Shown piece by piece: positions 23,684 to 30,998 of a stretch of DNA of 64,000 bases. Below the pieces are notes generated by a model. That model worked only from the letters and a program-made list of their open reading frames with translations. It was not told the origin of the DNA and made no database searches. Origin of the DNA: Ornithinimicrobium cavernae (GTDB taxonomy: Bacteria > Actinomycetota > Actinomycetes > Actinomycetales > Dermatophilaceae). Position numbers and translations under genes: made by a program. Every line of letters begins with the position of its first letter. The stretch's first letter is position 1. The stretch is taken from positions 186,001 through 250,000 of the forward strand of contig NZ_QDDJ01000001.1 of the NCBI RefSeq assembly GCF_003121625.1, read 5' to 3'.

Positions 23684-24667
23684 CTACTCCCGCGCGAGGA
23701 GCAGGAAGCTGACCAGCCAGTGCGTGGCCATGAAGTCGCCGCCGGTGACGTGCGGCAGCACCGCCGCCACCTGCCGGTCGGCCGACTGCCGGAGTATGCC
23801 GGCGGGCCGGTCGGGCAGGGAACGTGCCAGTGCGCGCAGCTGCCAGGCGCGGGACAGCGCGAGGCCCAGCAGGTGCGCCCCCTGACCGTCGCCGGGGTCC
23901 AGGACCGTGGGCGGCTCCAGCAGGTGCGCGTGGGCACCCTCCCCCAGGCCGGGCAGGAACGCCGCGAGCCACGGGTCGAACTCCTCACCCAACACCTCCT
24001 GCATGAGCACCGCCTCGGTGAGCGCCGGCGACAGGAAGTCGGTCCCCGACGGCTCGTCCGCCGTGGACGCCGGCCCGTCGCCGACGAACCAGTCCCGCGC
24101 CGCGGTGCGGACCGCCGACACGACGTCCTCGCGGCCGAGCTCGCGGTAGGCACGGTGCAGGAGCAGCAGCCCGAAGGCGTCGTTCTGGTGCTTCCCGTGG
24201 CGGACCGGGTAGGCCTGACGCGGGAGCCAGGCGAGCACGTGGTCGGCGACCACGTCCACGACCGGCGCCATCGCGCCCGCCCAGGCCGGCTCCTCCCGCA
24301 CCGCGGCACCCAGCAACGCGGCCCACGCCCAGCCGTAGGGGCGCTCGAAGGACGGCCGCTCCCTCAGGTAGGCCGCCTCGACAGCCAGGTTCTCCGGCGT
24401 CAGCCGCTCCTCCAGCAGCTGCCGTGCGGCCACCGCCTCCGGTGACGGGGCCACCGGACCCGGCGCCGCGGCATACGGCCCGAGCAGCCGGACCAGGGAC
24501 CACTGCATGTGCACGGAGCTGTGCCAGTCCAGGGCCCCGTGGAAGCTGGGGTGGAGGAGGTGCGGGGTGATGTCCGTGTCGTCCGGGCCGGTGGCGACGT
24601 GGCCGGAGGAGTAGGGGTAGGGCCGCCCGAGGACCTCGGTGGCGATGCGGAGCAGGTGCTGGTCCAT
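23684..24667 (-). CDS. DUF2891 family protein
   Basis: A 327-residue all-alpha protein of the DUF2891 family, a toroid resembling glycan-processing proteins. The signature is HPSFHGALDWHSSVHMQW near residue 45, then KHQNDAFGLLLLHRAY and the C-terminal GGDFMATHWLVSFLLLA. Biochemical function is not established; the repeated conserved His and Trp residues suggest a carbohydrate-type active site. The gene is intact and diverges from the thioesterase-like gene. Confidence 0.9.
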   Translation of the reverse strand: MDQHLLRIATEVLGRPYPYSSGHVATGPDDTDITPHLLHPSFHGALDWHSSVHMQWSLVRLLGPYAAAPGPVAPSPEAVAARQLLEERLTPENLAVEAAYLRERPSFERPYGWAWAALLGAAVREEPAWAGAMAPVVDVVADHVLAWLPRQAYPVRHGKHQNDAFGLLLLHRAYRELGREDVVSAVRTAARDWFVGDGPASTADEPSGTDFLSPALTEAVLMQEVLGEEFDPWLAAFLPGLGEGAHAHLLEPPTVLDPGDGQGAHLLGLALSRAWQLRALARSLPDRPAGILRQSADRQVAAVLPHVTGGDFMATHWLVSFLLLARE

Positions 24668-24684
24668 CCGGCCATCCTGCTCCC

Positions 24685-24690
24685 TACGAT
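24685..24690 (+). promoter_or_regulatory. Candidate leaderless -10 box of the thioesterase-like gene
   Basis: TACGAT ends 6 nt before the GTG start codon with no ribosome-binding site between them. The -35 region overlaps the divergent DUF2891 start and is not recognisable. Confidence 0.45.
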
Positions 24691-24696
24691 GGCGCC

Positions 24697-25470
24697 GTGA
24701 GCTACTACCTCCCCCTGGGTGACGGTGTCTACCGGCCGACCGTCCACGCGCAGGGCGCCTGGTCCGAGCACGAGCAGCACATGGCGCCGGCCTCCGGGCT
24801 GCTCACCCACGCGATCGAGGCGCACCAGCCGCGCGAGGACCTGCAGCTCGCGCGCCTGTCCTTCGACATCCTGGGGATGATCCGGCACGAGGACTCCACG
24901 ATCCGCACCCGGACCCTCCGGGCCGGGCGGACGATCGAGCTCGTCGAGGCCACGATGAGCTCCGGTGGCCGCGACGTGATCCGGGCCAGCGCCTGGCGCC
25001 TGTCGGTCCAGGACACGTCCGCGGTCGCGGGGCTGACGAGCGACGCGCTGCCGGCGCCGGACGGGCTCGTGACCTGGGACGGCATGGACGTCTGGCCGGG
25101 CGGCTACATCGACTCGCTGGAGCTCCGGCCCGTCGAGGAGCCCGACCCCGGGCGCGGGCGGGTCTGGTTGCGCACGCCTCACGACCTCGTGGAGGGCGAG
25201 GCCTCCACCGACCTGGCACGGTTCGTCGGCCTGGTCGACACCGCCAACGGCATCGCGGTGCGCACCTCACCGGCCGAGTGGATGTTCCCCAACACCGACC
25301 TGACCATCCACTTCCACCGGGCGCCGACCGGGCGCTGGGTGGGGCTCGACACCCGGGTGGAGTGGGGCACGACCGGCCTGGGCGTCAACGCGACGACGCT
25401 GCACGACGAGCACGGCCCGGTCGGCCACGCGCTGCAGGTGATCACGCTGCGCCCGATGCCCGGGCGCTGA
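24697..25470 (+). CDS. TesB-like acyl-CoA thioesterase family protein
   Basis: A 257-residue double hot-dog thioesterase-like protein. The first half has LLTHAIEAHQPREDLQLARLS and the typical VRTRTLRAGRTIELVEATM-like strand (IRTRTLRAGRTIELVEA); the second half has EWMFPNTDLTIHFHRAP followed by VEWGTTGLGV, where the conserved N-x-D-L-T/H-F-H-R pattern is diagnostic. It should hydrolyse acyl-CoA; the chain-length preference cannot be read. The gene probably makes a leaderless message. Confidence 0.88.
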   Translation: MSYYLPLGDGVYRPTVHAQGAWSEHEQHMAPASGLLTHAIEAHQPREDLQLARLSFDILGMIRHEDSTIRTRTLRAGRTIELVEATMSSGGRDVIRASAWRLSVQDTSAVAGLTSDALPAPDGLVTWDGMDVWPGGYIDSLELRPVEEPDPGRGRVWLRTPHDLVEGEASTDLARFVGLVDTANGIAVRTSPAEWMFPNTDLTIHFHRAPTGRWVGLDTRVEWGTTGLGVNATTLHDEHGPVGHALQVITLRPMPGR

Positions 25471-25673
25471 CCGCAGGCCGCGCACCGCACGGACGTCGGA
25501 GGTCCACCTCCGCCGCGGGACCACACCGACTACCGCGTGTGACGAGAGTCACAATGCCGGCATGCAACGTCACCCTCTCGGCCGACGTCTGTTGAGTGTG
25601 TGGGTCCGGGGCAAGACCCGCACACGGTGCAGGGGAGGCCTCCTCGGAGGTCGCACCAGGGGCGACAGGGGAC

Positions 25674-25702
25674 GGGGCGCCGACGCAGGGGGTCGGCGCC
25701 CC
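25674..25702 (+). terminator. 11-bp GC hairpin between the thioesterase and lipoprotein genes
   Basis: GGGGCGCCGAC and GTCGGCGCCCC pair around a 7-nt loop. It is the only clear structure in the 324-nt gap; the rest of the gap shows no credible coding frame. Confidence 0.6.
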
Positions 25703-25763
25703 TCCTCCGTCTCCGGGCCGGAGGTGGACCGGAGGCGGAACGGATCGGCCGGGCCCCACGTCA

Positions 25764-25769
25764 TACACT
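25764..25769 (+). promoter_or_regulatory. Candidate -10 box of the lipoprotein gene
   Basis: TACACT lies 25 nt before the ATG, with GAGAGGTG between them as ribosome-binding site. The -35 is weak. Confidence 0.4.
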
Positions 25770-25794
25770 CGGGAACCGACGAGAGGTGATGACC

Positions 25795-26346
25795 ATGACG
25801 ATCTCCCGATTTCGCGCCGCAGCTCCGCTGCTGGCACTGACCATCGCTCTGGGGCTGGGGGCCTGTGGGACCGAGACCGAGGACCCGGGTGGGGCGACGG
25901 ACGACCCCGCACCGACCAGCAGCGAGACCCAGCCACCGGCTGACGACGCAGAACAGACCAGCGACAACATCATCGGCAAGCCGGAGGACTCCACCGTGAC
26001 TGCACTGCCACCCACCGAGGGCGGGGCCCTGCCCACCGGCCCCGTGCCCGACGACGTGCTCGCCAGCGACGGGGTGCAGGCGGCCATCGCCGACCTCGCC
26101 GAGCGCGAGTCCGTCGAGCCCGACCAGGTGAGCGCCGTCGGCTACTTCGAGGTGACCTGGTCCGACGGCAGCATCGGCTGCCCGAAGCCCGGGATGAGCT
26201 ACACCCAGGCCCTGGTGCCCGGCCACCTGCTGGTGCTGCAGGTCGAGGACCAGCAGTTCAGCTACCACGCCGGCAAGGACCCGAAGTTCAGCTTCTGCGC
26301 CGACCCGAAGCTGCCGGCGGACACCGGTGGCGCGGCCACCAGCTGA
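25795..26346 (+). CDS. Lipoprotein of unknown function
   Basis: A 183-residue lipoprotein. The signal peptide ends in the lipobox LGAC, followed by an acidic, Thr/Pro-rich linker. The C-terminal domain contains EVTWSDGSIGCPKPGMSYTQ and ends near FSYHAGKDPKFSFCADP, a small two-cysteine domain seen in many actinobacterial and proteobacterial envelope proteins with no known activity. The second of two ATGs is chosen because AGAGG is then optimally spaced. It should be anchored on the outer face of the membrane. Confidence 0.85.
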   Translation: MTISRFRAAAPLLALTIALGLGACGTETEDPGGATDDPAPTSSETQPPADDAEQTSDNIIGKPEDSTVTALPPTEGGALPTGPVPDDVLASDGVQAAIADLAERESVEPDQVSAVGYFEVTWSDGSIGCPKPGMSYTQALVPGHLLVLQVEDQQFSYHAGKDPKFSFCADPKLPADTGGAATS

Positions 26347-26402
26347 CCCACCCGCCGGCCACGGGCTCATGCACCCGTCGGCCACCAGCTGACGCACACG
26401 CT

Positions 26403-26446
26403 CCTCCTGCAGGGCGACCTCCCCCGAGAAGTCATCCTGCAGGAGG
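26403..26446. terminator. 11-bp inverted repeat after the lipoprotein gene
   Basis: CCTCCTGCAGG and its exact complement CCTGCAGGAGG flank a 22-nt spacer about 60 nt after the stop. It is a possible terminator or binding site; the rest of this gap has no clear features. Confidence 0.45.
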
Positions 26447-26594
26447 ACGACGTGTCGGTGGTGCCTGCCTAGAATTGCGCATTGACAAACCCTTGGACCA
26501 TCCGCGACGCTGAGGGGTGGTGCACCGCCAGCACCCGTGACGGGGTCACCCACCTGCTGGCGGCGCAGGTTCCCCTCATCCTGGAGCACACGTC

Positions 26595-26780
26595 ATGCAT
26601 ATTCTGCTGGACAGCCCGGTTGAGGCGCAGCGCGCCCGCAATCCCGTAGCCCTCTGGCCGCTGGCCGCAATCGGCACCGCCGTCCTCCTGGCGATCGCCG
26701 TCAGCACCGCCGCCTCGTCGGCCGACCTCCCGGACAGCTCGAGCACCGGCGGCGGTGGACCCGTCATGCACGTCCTGTAG
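26595..26780 (+). CDS. Putative small single-pass membrane protein
   Basis: A 61-residue frame with one credible transmembrane helix (ALWPLAAIGTAVLLAIAVS) and a Ser/Gly-rich tail. A GGAG lies 11 nt upstream of the ATG. No homology is recognised, and an antisense frame exists, so this is a tentative call supported mainly by the sharply defined hydrophobic segment. Confidence 0.35.
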   Translation: MHILLDSPVEAQRARNPVALWPLAAIGTAVLLAIAVSTAASSADLPDSSSTGGGGPVMHVL

Positions 26781-26831
26781 CGCCGCGGCCACCACCCTGC
26801 CCTCGCCCGCCCACACCGGCTGCGGGCGCCG

Positions 26832-27821
26832 TCAGAGCACCGTGATCCCGGTCGCGTCCGCCCGCACCCGGACGCGGTCGCCGGGACGCAGGGTGACGTC
26901 CTGTCCCGCCAGCGCCTCCACGGCCCCCACGTCGTCCAGGTCCAGATCCACGCGGACGGCGTCACTGATCGCGGCCGCGCCCCGCACGGTGGCTCCGAGC
27001 ACGCCCGCGTCGTCGATGCGGAGGGCTGCCCGCCGGAGCGCGAGCGTCCTCCCGCCGGGGTCGGGCAGGCCGGCCGCCCGCGCCACGCGCGCGGCGGGCT
27101 CCTGCTCCAGGAACGTCCCGAAGCCGATGAACTCCGCCACCTGACGGTCCACGGGCCGGGTCCAGACCTCCTGGGTCGGGCCGTGCTGCACGATCCGGCC
27201 GGCCAGCATGACGGCCATCCGGTCCGCGAGGGTGAACGCCTCGTCGTGGTCGTGCGTCACCAGCAGGGCGGTCGTCCCTGTGCCGGTGAGGATGCCGCGC
27301 AGGTCACCGGCCAGGCGTTCCCGGAGCGAGCGGTCCAGCGCCGACAGCGGCTCGTCGAGCAGCAACAGCCGCGGCTGCGCGGCCAACGCCCGCGCGAGGG
27401 CGACCCGTTGCTGCTCGCCGCCGGAGAGGGTCGTCACGGCACGCGCGCCGTAGCCGGGGAGCCCGACCGTCTCCAGCAGGTCCTCGACCTGCCCGGCGAC
27501 CGCGCTCCGTGGCACGCCGCGCAGCCGGAGGGCGTAGCCGACGTTGCCGGCCACGTCGAGGTGCCGGAACAGCTGGCCGTCCTGGAACATCAGCGCGAAG
27601 CCCCGGCGGTGCGTGGGCACCCCGGCCAGGTCGCGACCGTCCACGCGCACCGTGCCGGTGGCGAGCTCCTCGAGGCCGGCGATGGCCCGCAGCAGCGTCG
27701 ACTTGCCGCAGCCCGAGGGCCCGAGGACGGCGAGCACCTGCCCCTCGGGCACCTCGAGCGAGACCTCGTCGACGGCGACCGTGTCGCCGAACCGCACACT
27801 CACGTCATCGAGTCGCAGCAT
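26832..27821 (-). CDS. thiQ: Thiamine ABC transporter ATP-binding protein (ThiQ-like)
   Basis: A 329-residue ABC ATPase. Walker A is GPSGCGKST, the signature LSGGEQQRVALARAL, Walker B LLLLDEPLSALD, and the switch His lies in VTHDHDEAF. The extra C-terminal region (about 230-329) is a MOP/TOBE-like domain ending in VRADATGITVL, as in FbpC- and PotA-type ATPases. It starts at the stop of the permease gene and completes a three-gene importer behind a TPP riboswitch, which makes thiamine or a precursor the likely substrate. Confidence 0.88.
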   Translation of the reverse strand: MLRLDDVSVRFGDTVAVDEVSLEVPEGQVLAVLGPSGCGKSTLLRAIAGLEELATGTVRVDGRDLAGVPTHRRGFALMFQDGQLFRHLDVAGNVGYALRLRGVPRSAVAGQVEDLLETVGLPGYGARAVTTLSGGEQQRVALARALAAQPRLLLLDEPLSALDRSLRERLAGDLRGILTGTGTTALLVTHDHDEAFTLADRMAVMLAGRIVQHGPTQEVWTRPVDRQVAEFIGFGTFLEQEPAARVARAAGLPDPGGRTLALRRAALRIDDAGVLGATVRGAAAISDAVRVDLDLDDVGAVEALAGQDVTLRPGDRVRVRADATGITVL

Positions 27822-29476
27822 CAGAACGTCCCCACACTTCCGACCCTGAGGCGCTCCACCAGGCCCATCACGGTCACAGTCAACAGGCTGAGCAGCACCG
27901 AGGCGGCCAGGGCCATGCCCAGGTTGTCCACCCCCGGTCGGCTGATCAGCTGATAGATCACGACCGGCACGGTCGGCCGGTCCGGTCGGGCCAGGAAGCT
28001 GGTCGCACCGAACTCGCCGAGCGAGACCGCGAAGGCGAACCCTGTGGCCGCCAGCAGCGGTCGCCCGAGCACGGGCCCCTCGGCCGTCCAGGCGGCGCGC
28101 AGCGGGCCTGCACCGAGCGCCGCCGCGGCCTGGCGCAGCCTAGGGTCCACCGACCGCAGCACGGGCGTGAGGGTGCGCACGACGAGCGGGAGCGCCACCA
28201 GCGCCTGCGCGATCGGCACCAGGACCGCTGAGCTGCGCAGGTCGAGCGGTGGGCGGTCGAGGGTGATGAGGAAGCCGAAGCCGACCGTGACCGCGGAGAT
28301 CCCCAGGGGCAGCATGAACGCCCCGTCCAGGGCCGAGACGACCCGGCGCGCGCCGCTGGCCCGCGGTCGCCGCGAGACGACGACTGCGACGCACAGCCCG
28401 AGCACGACGGCGAGCACGGTCGCATCGACGGCCGTGCGCAGGGAGTTCTGCACGGCCTCGAGGATGCTCACGCGCAGGGCGGGCGAGGCGCCGGGGTCGG
28501 CGAGCAGCCGGTAGTGGTCGAGCGTCCAGCCGCTGCCGTCCCGCAGCGAGCGCCAGGCCAGGGTGAGCACTGGGAGGAGGATGAAACCGACCACGGCGCC
28601 GGCGGCGGCCAGCAGGGGCCAGTCGGCCCGGCGCGGCGGGCGGGCCGCGCCCCTGGCCCGGCTGACGCTCTGCTCGGTGCGGGCCCGCCCCCTGGCGGCC
28701 AGGGCGAGCATGGCCACCACCGCGACCAGCTGGATCAGCGAGAGGACGGCGGCCCCCTGCAGGTCCAGGAACTCGGTGGTGAGCAGGTAGATCTCGCTCT
28801 CGATCGTGCCGTAGCGCAGCCCGCCGAGGGTCAGCACCACCCCGAAGGCCGTGGAGCAGAACAGGAACACGAGCGTCGCGGCCGAGATGAGCGACGGGGC
28901 CAGCGCCGGCAGGGTGACGGTCCGGAAGACCTGCCCGGGCGTCGCCCCCAGGGCGGCCGCGGCGTCCTCCGCACGACGGTCAAGCCCCTCCCACATGCCC
29001 CCGACGGTGCGCACCACGACCGCCAGGTTGAAGAAGACGAACGCCAGCAGGATCGCCATCCAGTGCCGGTCCCACCCGAGGAGGCCCAGCGGGCCCCCGG
29101 AGGACAGCAGGGCGCGGAACATCACGCCGACCACGACCGTGGGCAGCACGAACGGCATGACCACCACCGCCCGCAGCACCCCCCGGCCGGGGAACGTCAG
29201 CCGGTAGAGCACAAAAGCCAGCGGCAGACCGAGCAGCACGGTCAGCACGGTCCCGAGTGACGCCATACCGATGGTGAACAGCAGGACCCGAGCGGTCCGG
29301 GCGCGGCCCAGGACCTCCCCGACCCCGGAGAGGTCCCAGGCGCCGTCGGGATAGAGGCCGCGGGCGAGCATGCCGCCGACGGGCAGCACGAAGAAGACCG
29401 CCAGGAACAGCAGCGGGACCAGCGCCAGGGCGCCGACCCCCAGCGCGGGGATCAGCCGGTCGCGATGTCGGCCCAC
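27821..29476 (-). CDS. thiP: Thiamine ABC transporter permease (ThiP-like, fused double permease)
   Basis: A 551-residue permease with two tandem BPD-transport domains, the arrangement of ThiP and FbpB. The first EAA-like loop is AAAALGATPGQVFRTVTLPA and the second RQAAAALGAGPLRAAWTAEG. About 12 membrane helices are visible. The GTG start overlaps the thiB gene by 25 nt, supported by an upstream GGGAGGAG box, though exact spacing is loose. It pairs with ThiQ and ThiB. Confidence 0.88.
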   Translation of the reverse strand: MGRHRDRLIPALGVGALALVPLLFLAVFFVLPVGGMLARGLYPDGAWDLSGVGEVLGRARTARVLLFTIGMASLGTVLTVLLGLPLAFVLYRLTFPGRGVLRAVVVMPFVLPTVVVGVMFRALLSSGGPLGLLGWDRHWMAILLAFVFFNLAVVVRTVGGMWEGLDRRAEDAAAALGATPGQVFRTVTLPALAPSLISAATLVFLFCSTAFGVVLTLGGLRYGTIESEIYLLTTEFLDLQGAAVLSLIQLVAVVAMLALAARGRARTEQSVSRARGAARPPRRADWPLLAAAGAVVGFILLPVLTLAWRSLRDGSGWTLDHYRLLADPGASPALRVSILEAVQNSLRTAVDATVLAVVLGLCVAVVVSRRPRASGARRVVSALDGAFMLPLGISAVTVGFGFLITLDRPPLDLRSSAVLVPIAQALVALPLVVRTLTPVLRSVDPRLRQAAAALGAGPLRAAWTAEGPVLGRPLLAATGFAFAVSLGEFGATSFLARPDRPTVPVVIYQLISRPGVDNLGMALAASVLLSLLTVTVMGLVERLRVGSVGTF

Positions 29477-30573
29477 TCGCGGACCCACTCCTCCCGGTGC
29501 TGCTCGATGAGGGCGGGGTCGAGGTCGATCGGCTCCGGCGCCACCTGCGCCCACCGCGCCCAGAGCTCGGGCAGCTCGACGTCGGTCACCGGGAAGACGT
29601 ACATCGAGTCGGGGATCGCCGCCTGCACCTGCTCGGTGAGCAGGTAGTCGACCAGGGCCTGCGCCCCCTCAGGGTTGGCGGCGCCCTCGAGGACTCCGGC
29701 GTACTCCACCTGCCGGAAGCAGGTGTCCAGCAGGGCGCTGGTGGTCGGCTCGTCGCCTCCCTCCGGGATGGTGAAGGGCGGGCTCGAGGCGTAGGACAGC
29801 ACGATCGGGCGGTCCCCGCCGCTGAAGGTGAAGTCCACGGAGTAGGCGTCCGACCAGCCGGAGGTGACCCGGGCACCGTTGGCCATCAGGTCCTCCCAGT
29901 AGGCCTGCCACCCGTCCTCGCCGAACTCGCCGATGGTGGCCAGGAGGAAGGCCAGGCCGGGGCTGGAGGAGCTGGCGCCCGGGGTGACGAACAGGTCGCG
30001 GTAGGCCGGGTCGGTCAGGTCCTGCAGCGTCTGCGGCGGGGCGGTCCCCTCCTCGGCGAACCAGGCGTCGTCGACGTTGAGGCAGACGTCGCCATAGTCG
30101 ACAGGCGTGAGGTAGTCGGCCCCGTCGCCCGGGAGGGCGTGCTCGCTCACCCCCGCAGGCAGGTCAGACGGGCTGTATGCCGCGAGCACGCCCTCGTCGA
30201 CGGCTCGCGTCGCGAAGGTGTTGTCGATGCCGAAGACGGCATCGCCGGTCGGGCTGTCCTTGGTCAGGACCAGCTGGTTAGTGAGAGAGCCGGCGTCGCC
30301 GGAGGCCTGCACCACCAGCTCGTAGCCGGTCTCCTCGGTGAACCCGGCGAGGACGTCGTCGGGCAGGTTGAACGAGTCGTGGGTGACGAGCACGACCTCC
30401 CCATTTTTTGGGGAGGTCTGGCTCGTCTCTCCCGCATTTTCAGGGACGTTTGGCTCGTTCCCGGCCGGCTCCTCGTTGCCACCCATCAGGGTGCACCCGC
30501 TCACGGCGAGCGCCAGACCCAGCCCCGCGGCCAGGAGAGCGGTTCGGGAACGGTGCGTGTCGGCATACTGCAT
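29452..30573 (-). CDS. thiB: Thiamine-binding lipoprotein (ThiB-like)
   Basis: A 373-residue substrate-binding lipoprotein of the ThiB/Fe3+-type class. The signal peptide ends at the lipobox VSGC, then comes a Glu/Asn/Pro-rich linker. The mature domain starts VVLVTHDSFNLPDDVL and contains DAVFGIDNTFATRA, YGDVCLNVDDAW and SWSDAYSVDFT-like segments typical of ThiB. The frame extends far upstream, but the ATG after GAGGAGGATTC is chosen because the TPP riboswitch precedes it. The linker codons carry the 32-nt-spaced tandem motif. Confidence 0.9.
   Translation of the reverse strand: MQYADTHRSRTALLAAGLGLALAVSGCTLMGGNEEPAGNEPNVPENAGETSQTSPKNGEVVLVTHDSFNLPDDVLAGFTEETGYELVVQASGDAGSLTNQLVLTKDSPTGDAVFGIDNTFATRAVDEGVLAAYSPSDLPAGVSEHALPGDGADYLTPVDYGDVCLNVDDAWFAEEGTAPPQTLQDLTDPAYRDLFVTPGASSSSPGLAFLLATIGEFGEDGWQAYWEDLMANGARVTSGWSDAYSVDFTFSGGDRPIVLSYASSPPFTIPEGGDEPTTSALLDTCFRQVEYAGVLEGAANPEGAQALVDYLLTEQVQAAIPDSMYVFPVTDVELPELWARWAQVAPEPIDLDPALIEQHREEWVREWADIATG
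30401..30453 (-). repeat. Tandem 32-nt-spaced motif (copy set 3)
   Basis: On the minus strand CCAAACGTCCCTGAAAATG and CCAGACCTCCCCAAAAAATG occur with starts 32 nt apart inside the linker codons of thiB. Spacing, order and orientation match the other two sets, while the reading frame differs. Confidence 0.6.
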
Positions 30574-30627
30574 GGTGGTGAATCCTCCTCGGACTGCAGG
30601 AGGGGCGGTGGATGGTCCACCTCGAGA

Positions 30628-30715
30628 CTCGACTTCCTCCACCGGTGCTAGCCGGATCAGGTTCGAGGGTCTGCGGCCCGGTGCCGCACTCTCAGCGCTT
30701 GTGCGCTCCCCTGTC
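30628..30715 (-). promoter_or_regulatory. TPP riboswitch (THI box)
   Basis: The minus strand shows the two conserved TPP-sensing blocks: CGCTGAGAGTGCGGC, and the 3' half CGAACCTGATCCGG followed by CTAGCACCGG and GGAGGAAG. They sit about 55 nt upstream of the ThiB start. Thiamine pyrophosphate should shut off the thiBPQ operon, probably by hiding the ribosome-binding site or causing termination. Confidence 0.93.
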
Positions 30716-30730
30716 GTGACCACCAGCCTA

Positions 30731-30998
30731 CTAGCGGTAAGCAGCGCCTTGGACGACCCCCCGTCCCGAAACCGGGCTCGGTGAACGTCAACCACCAGAT
30801 CGCCTGGCTCGTCATAAGCACCACCCCCCCTTGTCCCTCGATTGAACCCAAATTTGGTAAATCTGTGGCCAAGGTCCGTGCGAAGCGATATCCGTGGCTT
30901 GACGCGCGTGTCGTGGCGTGTGGCATCGTCGTGATCAGGTCTTTGGCGAGATGGGTAAAGGCGATGAGCCCTCGGGCTTGAGAACGGAATGGGATGCC
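30731..30998 (+). other. Divergent intergenic region before the polysaccharide locus
   Basis: No credible gene. It holds the perfect 10-bp palindrome CCAAATTTGG (30848-30857), a possible operator, and TTGACG (30899-30904), a possible -35 box for the polysaccharide genes. Base composition drops around the palindrome. Confidence 0.35.

Noticed and set aside
25562-25789. 75-aa frame between the thioesterase-like and lipoprotein genes
   Set aside because: No homology, it runs through a terminator hairpin, and it is Arg/Gly-rich.
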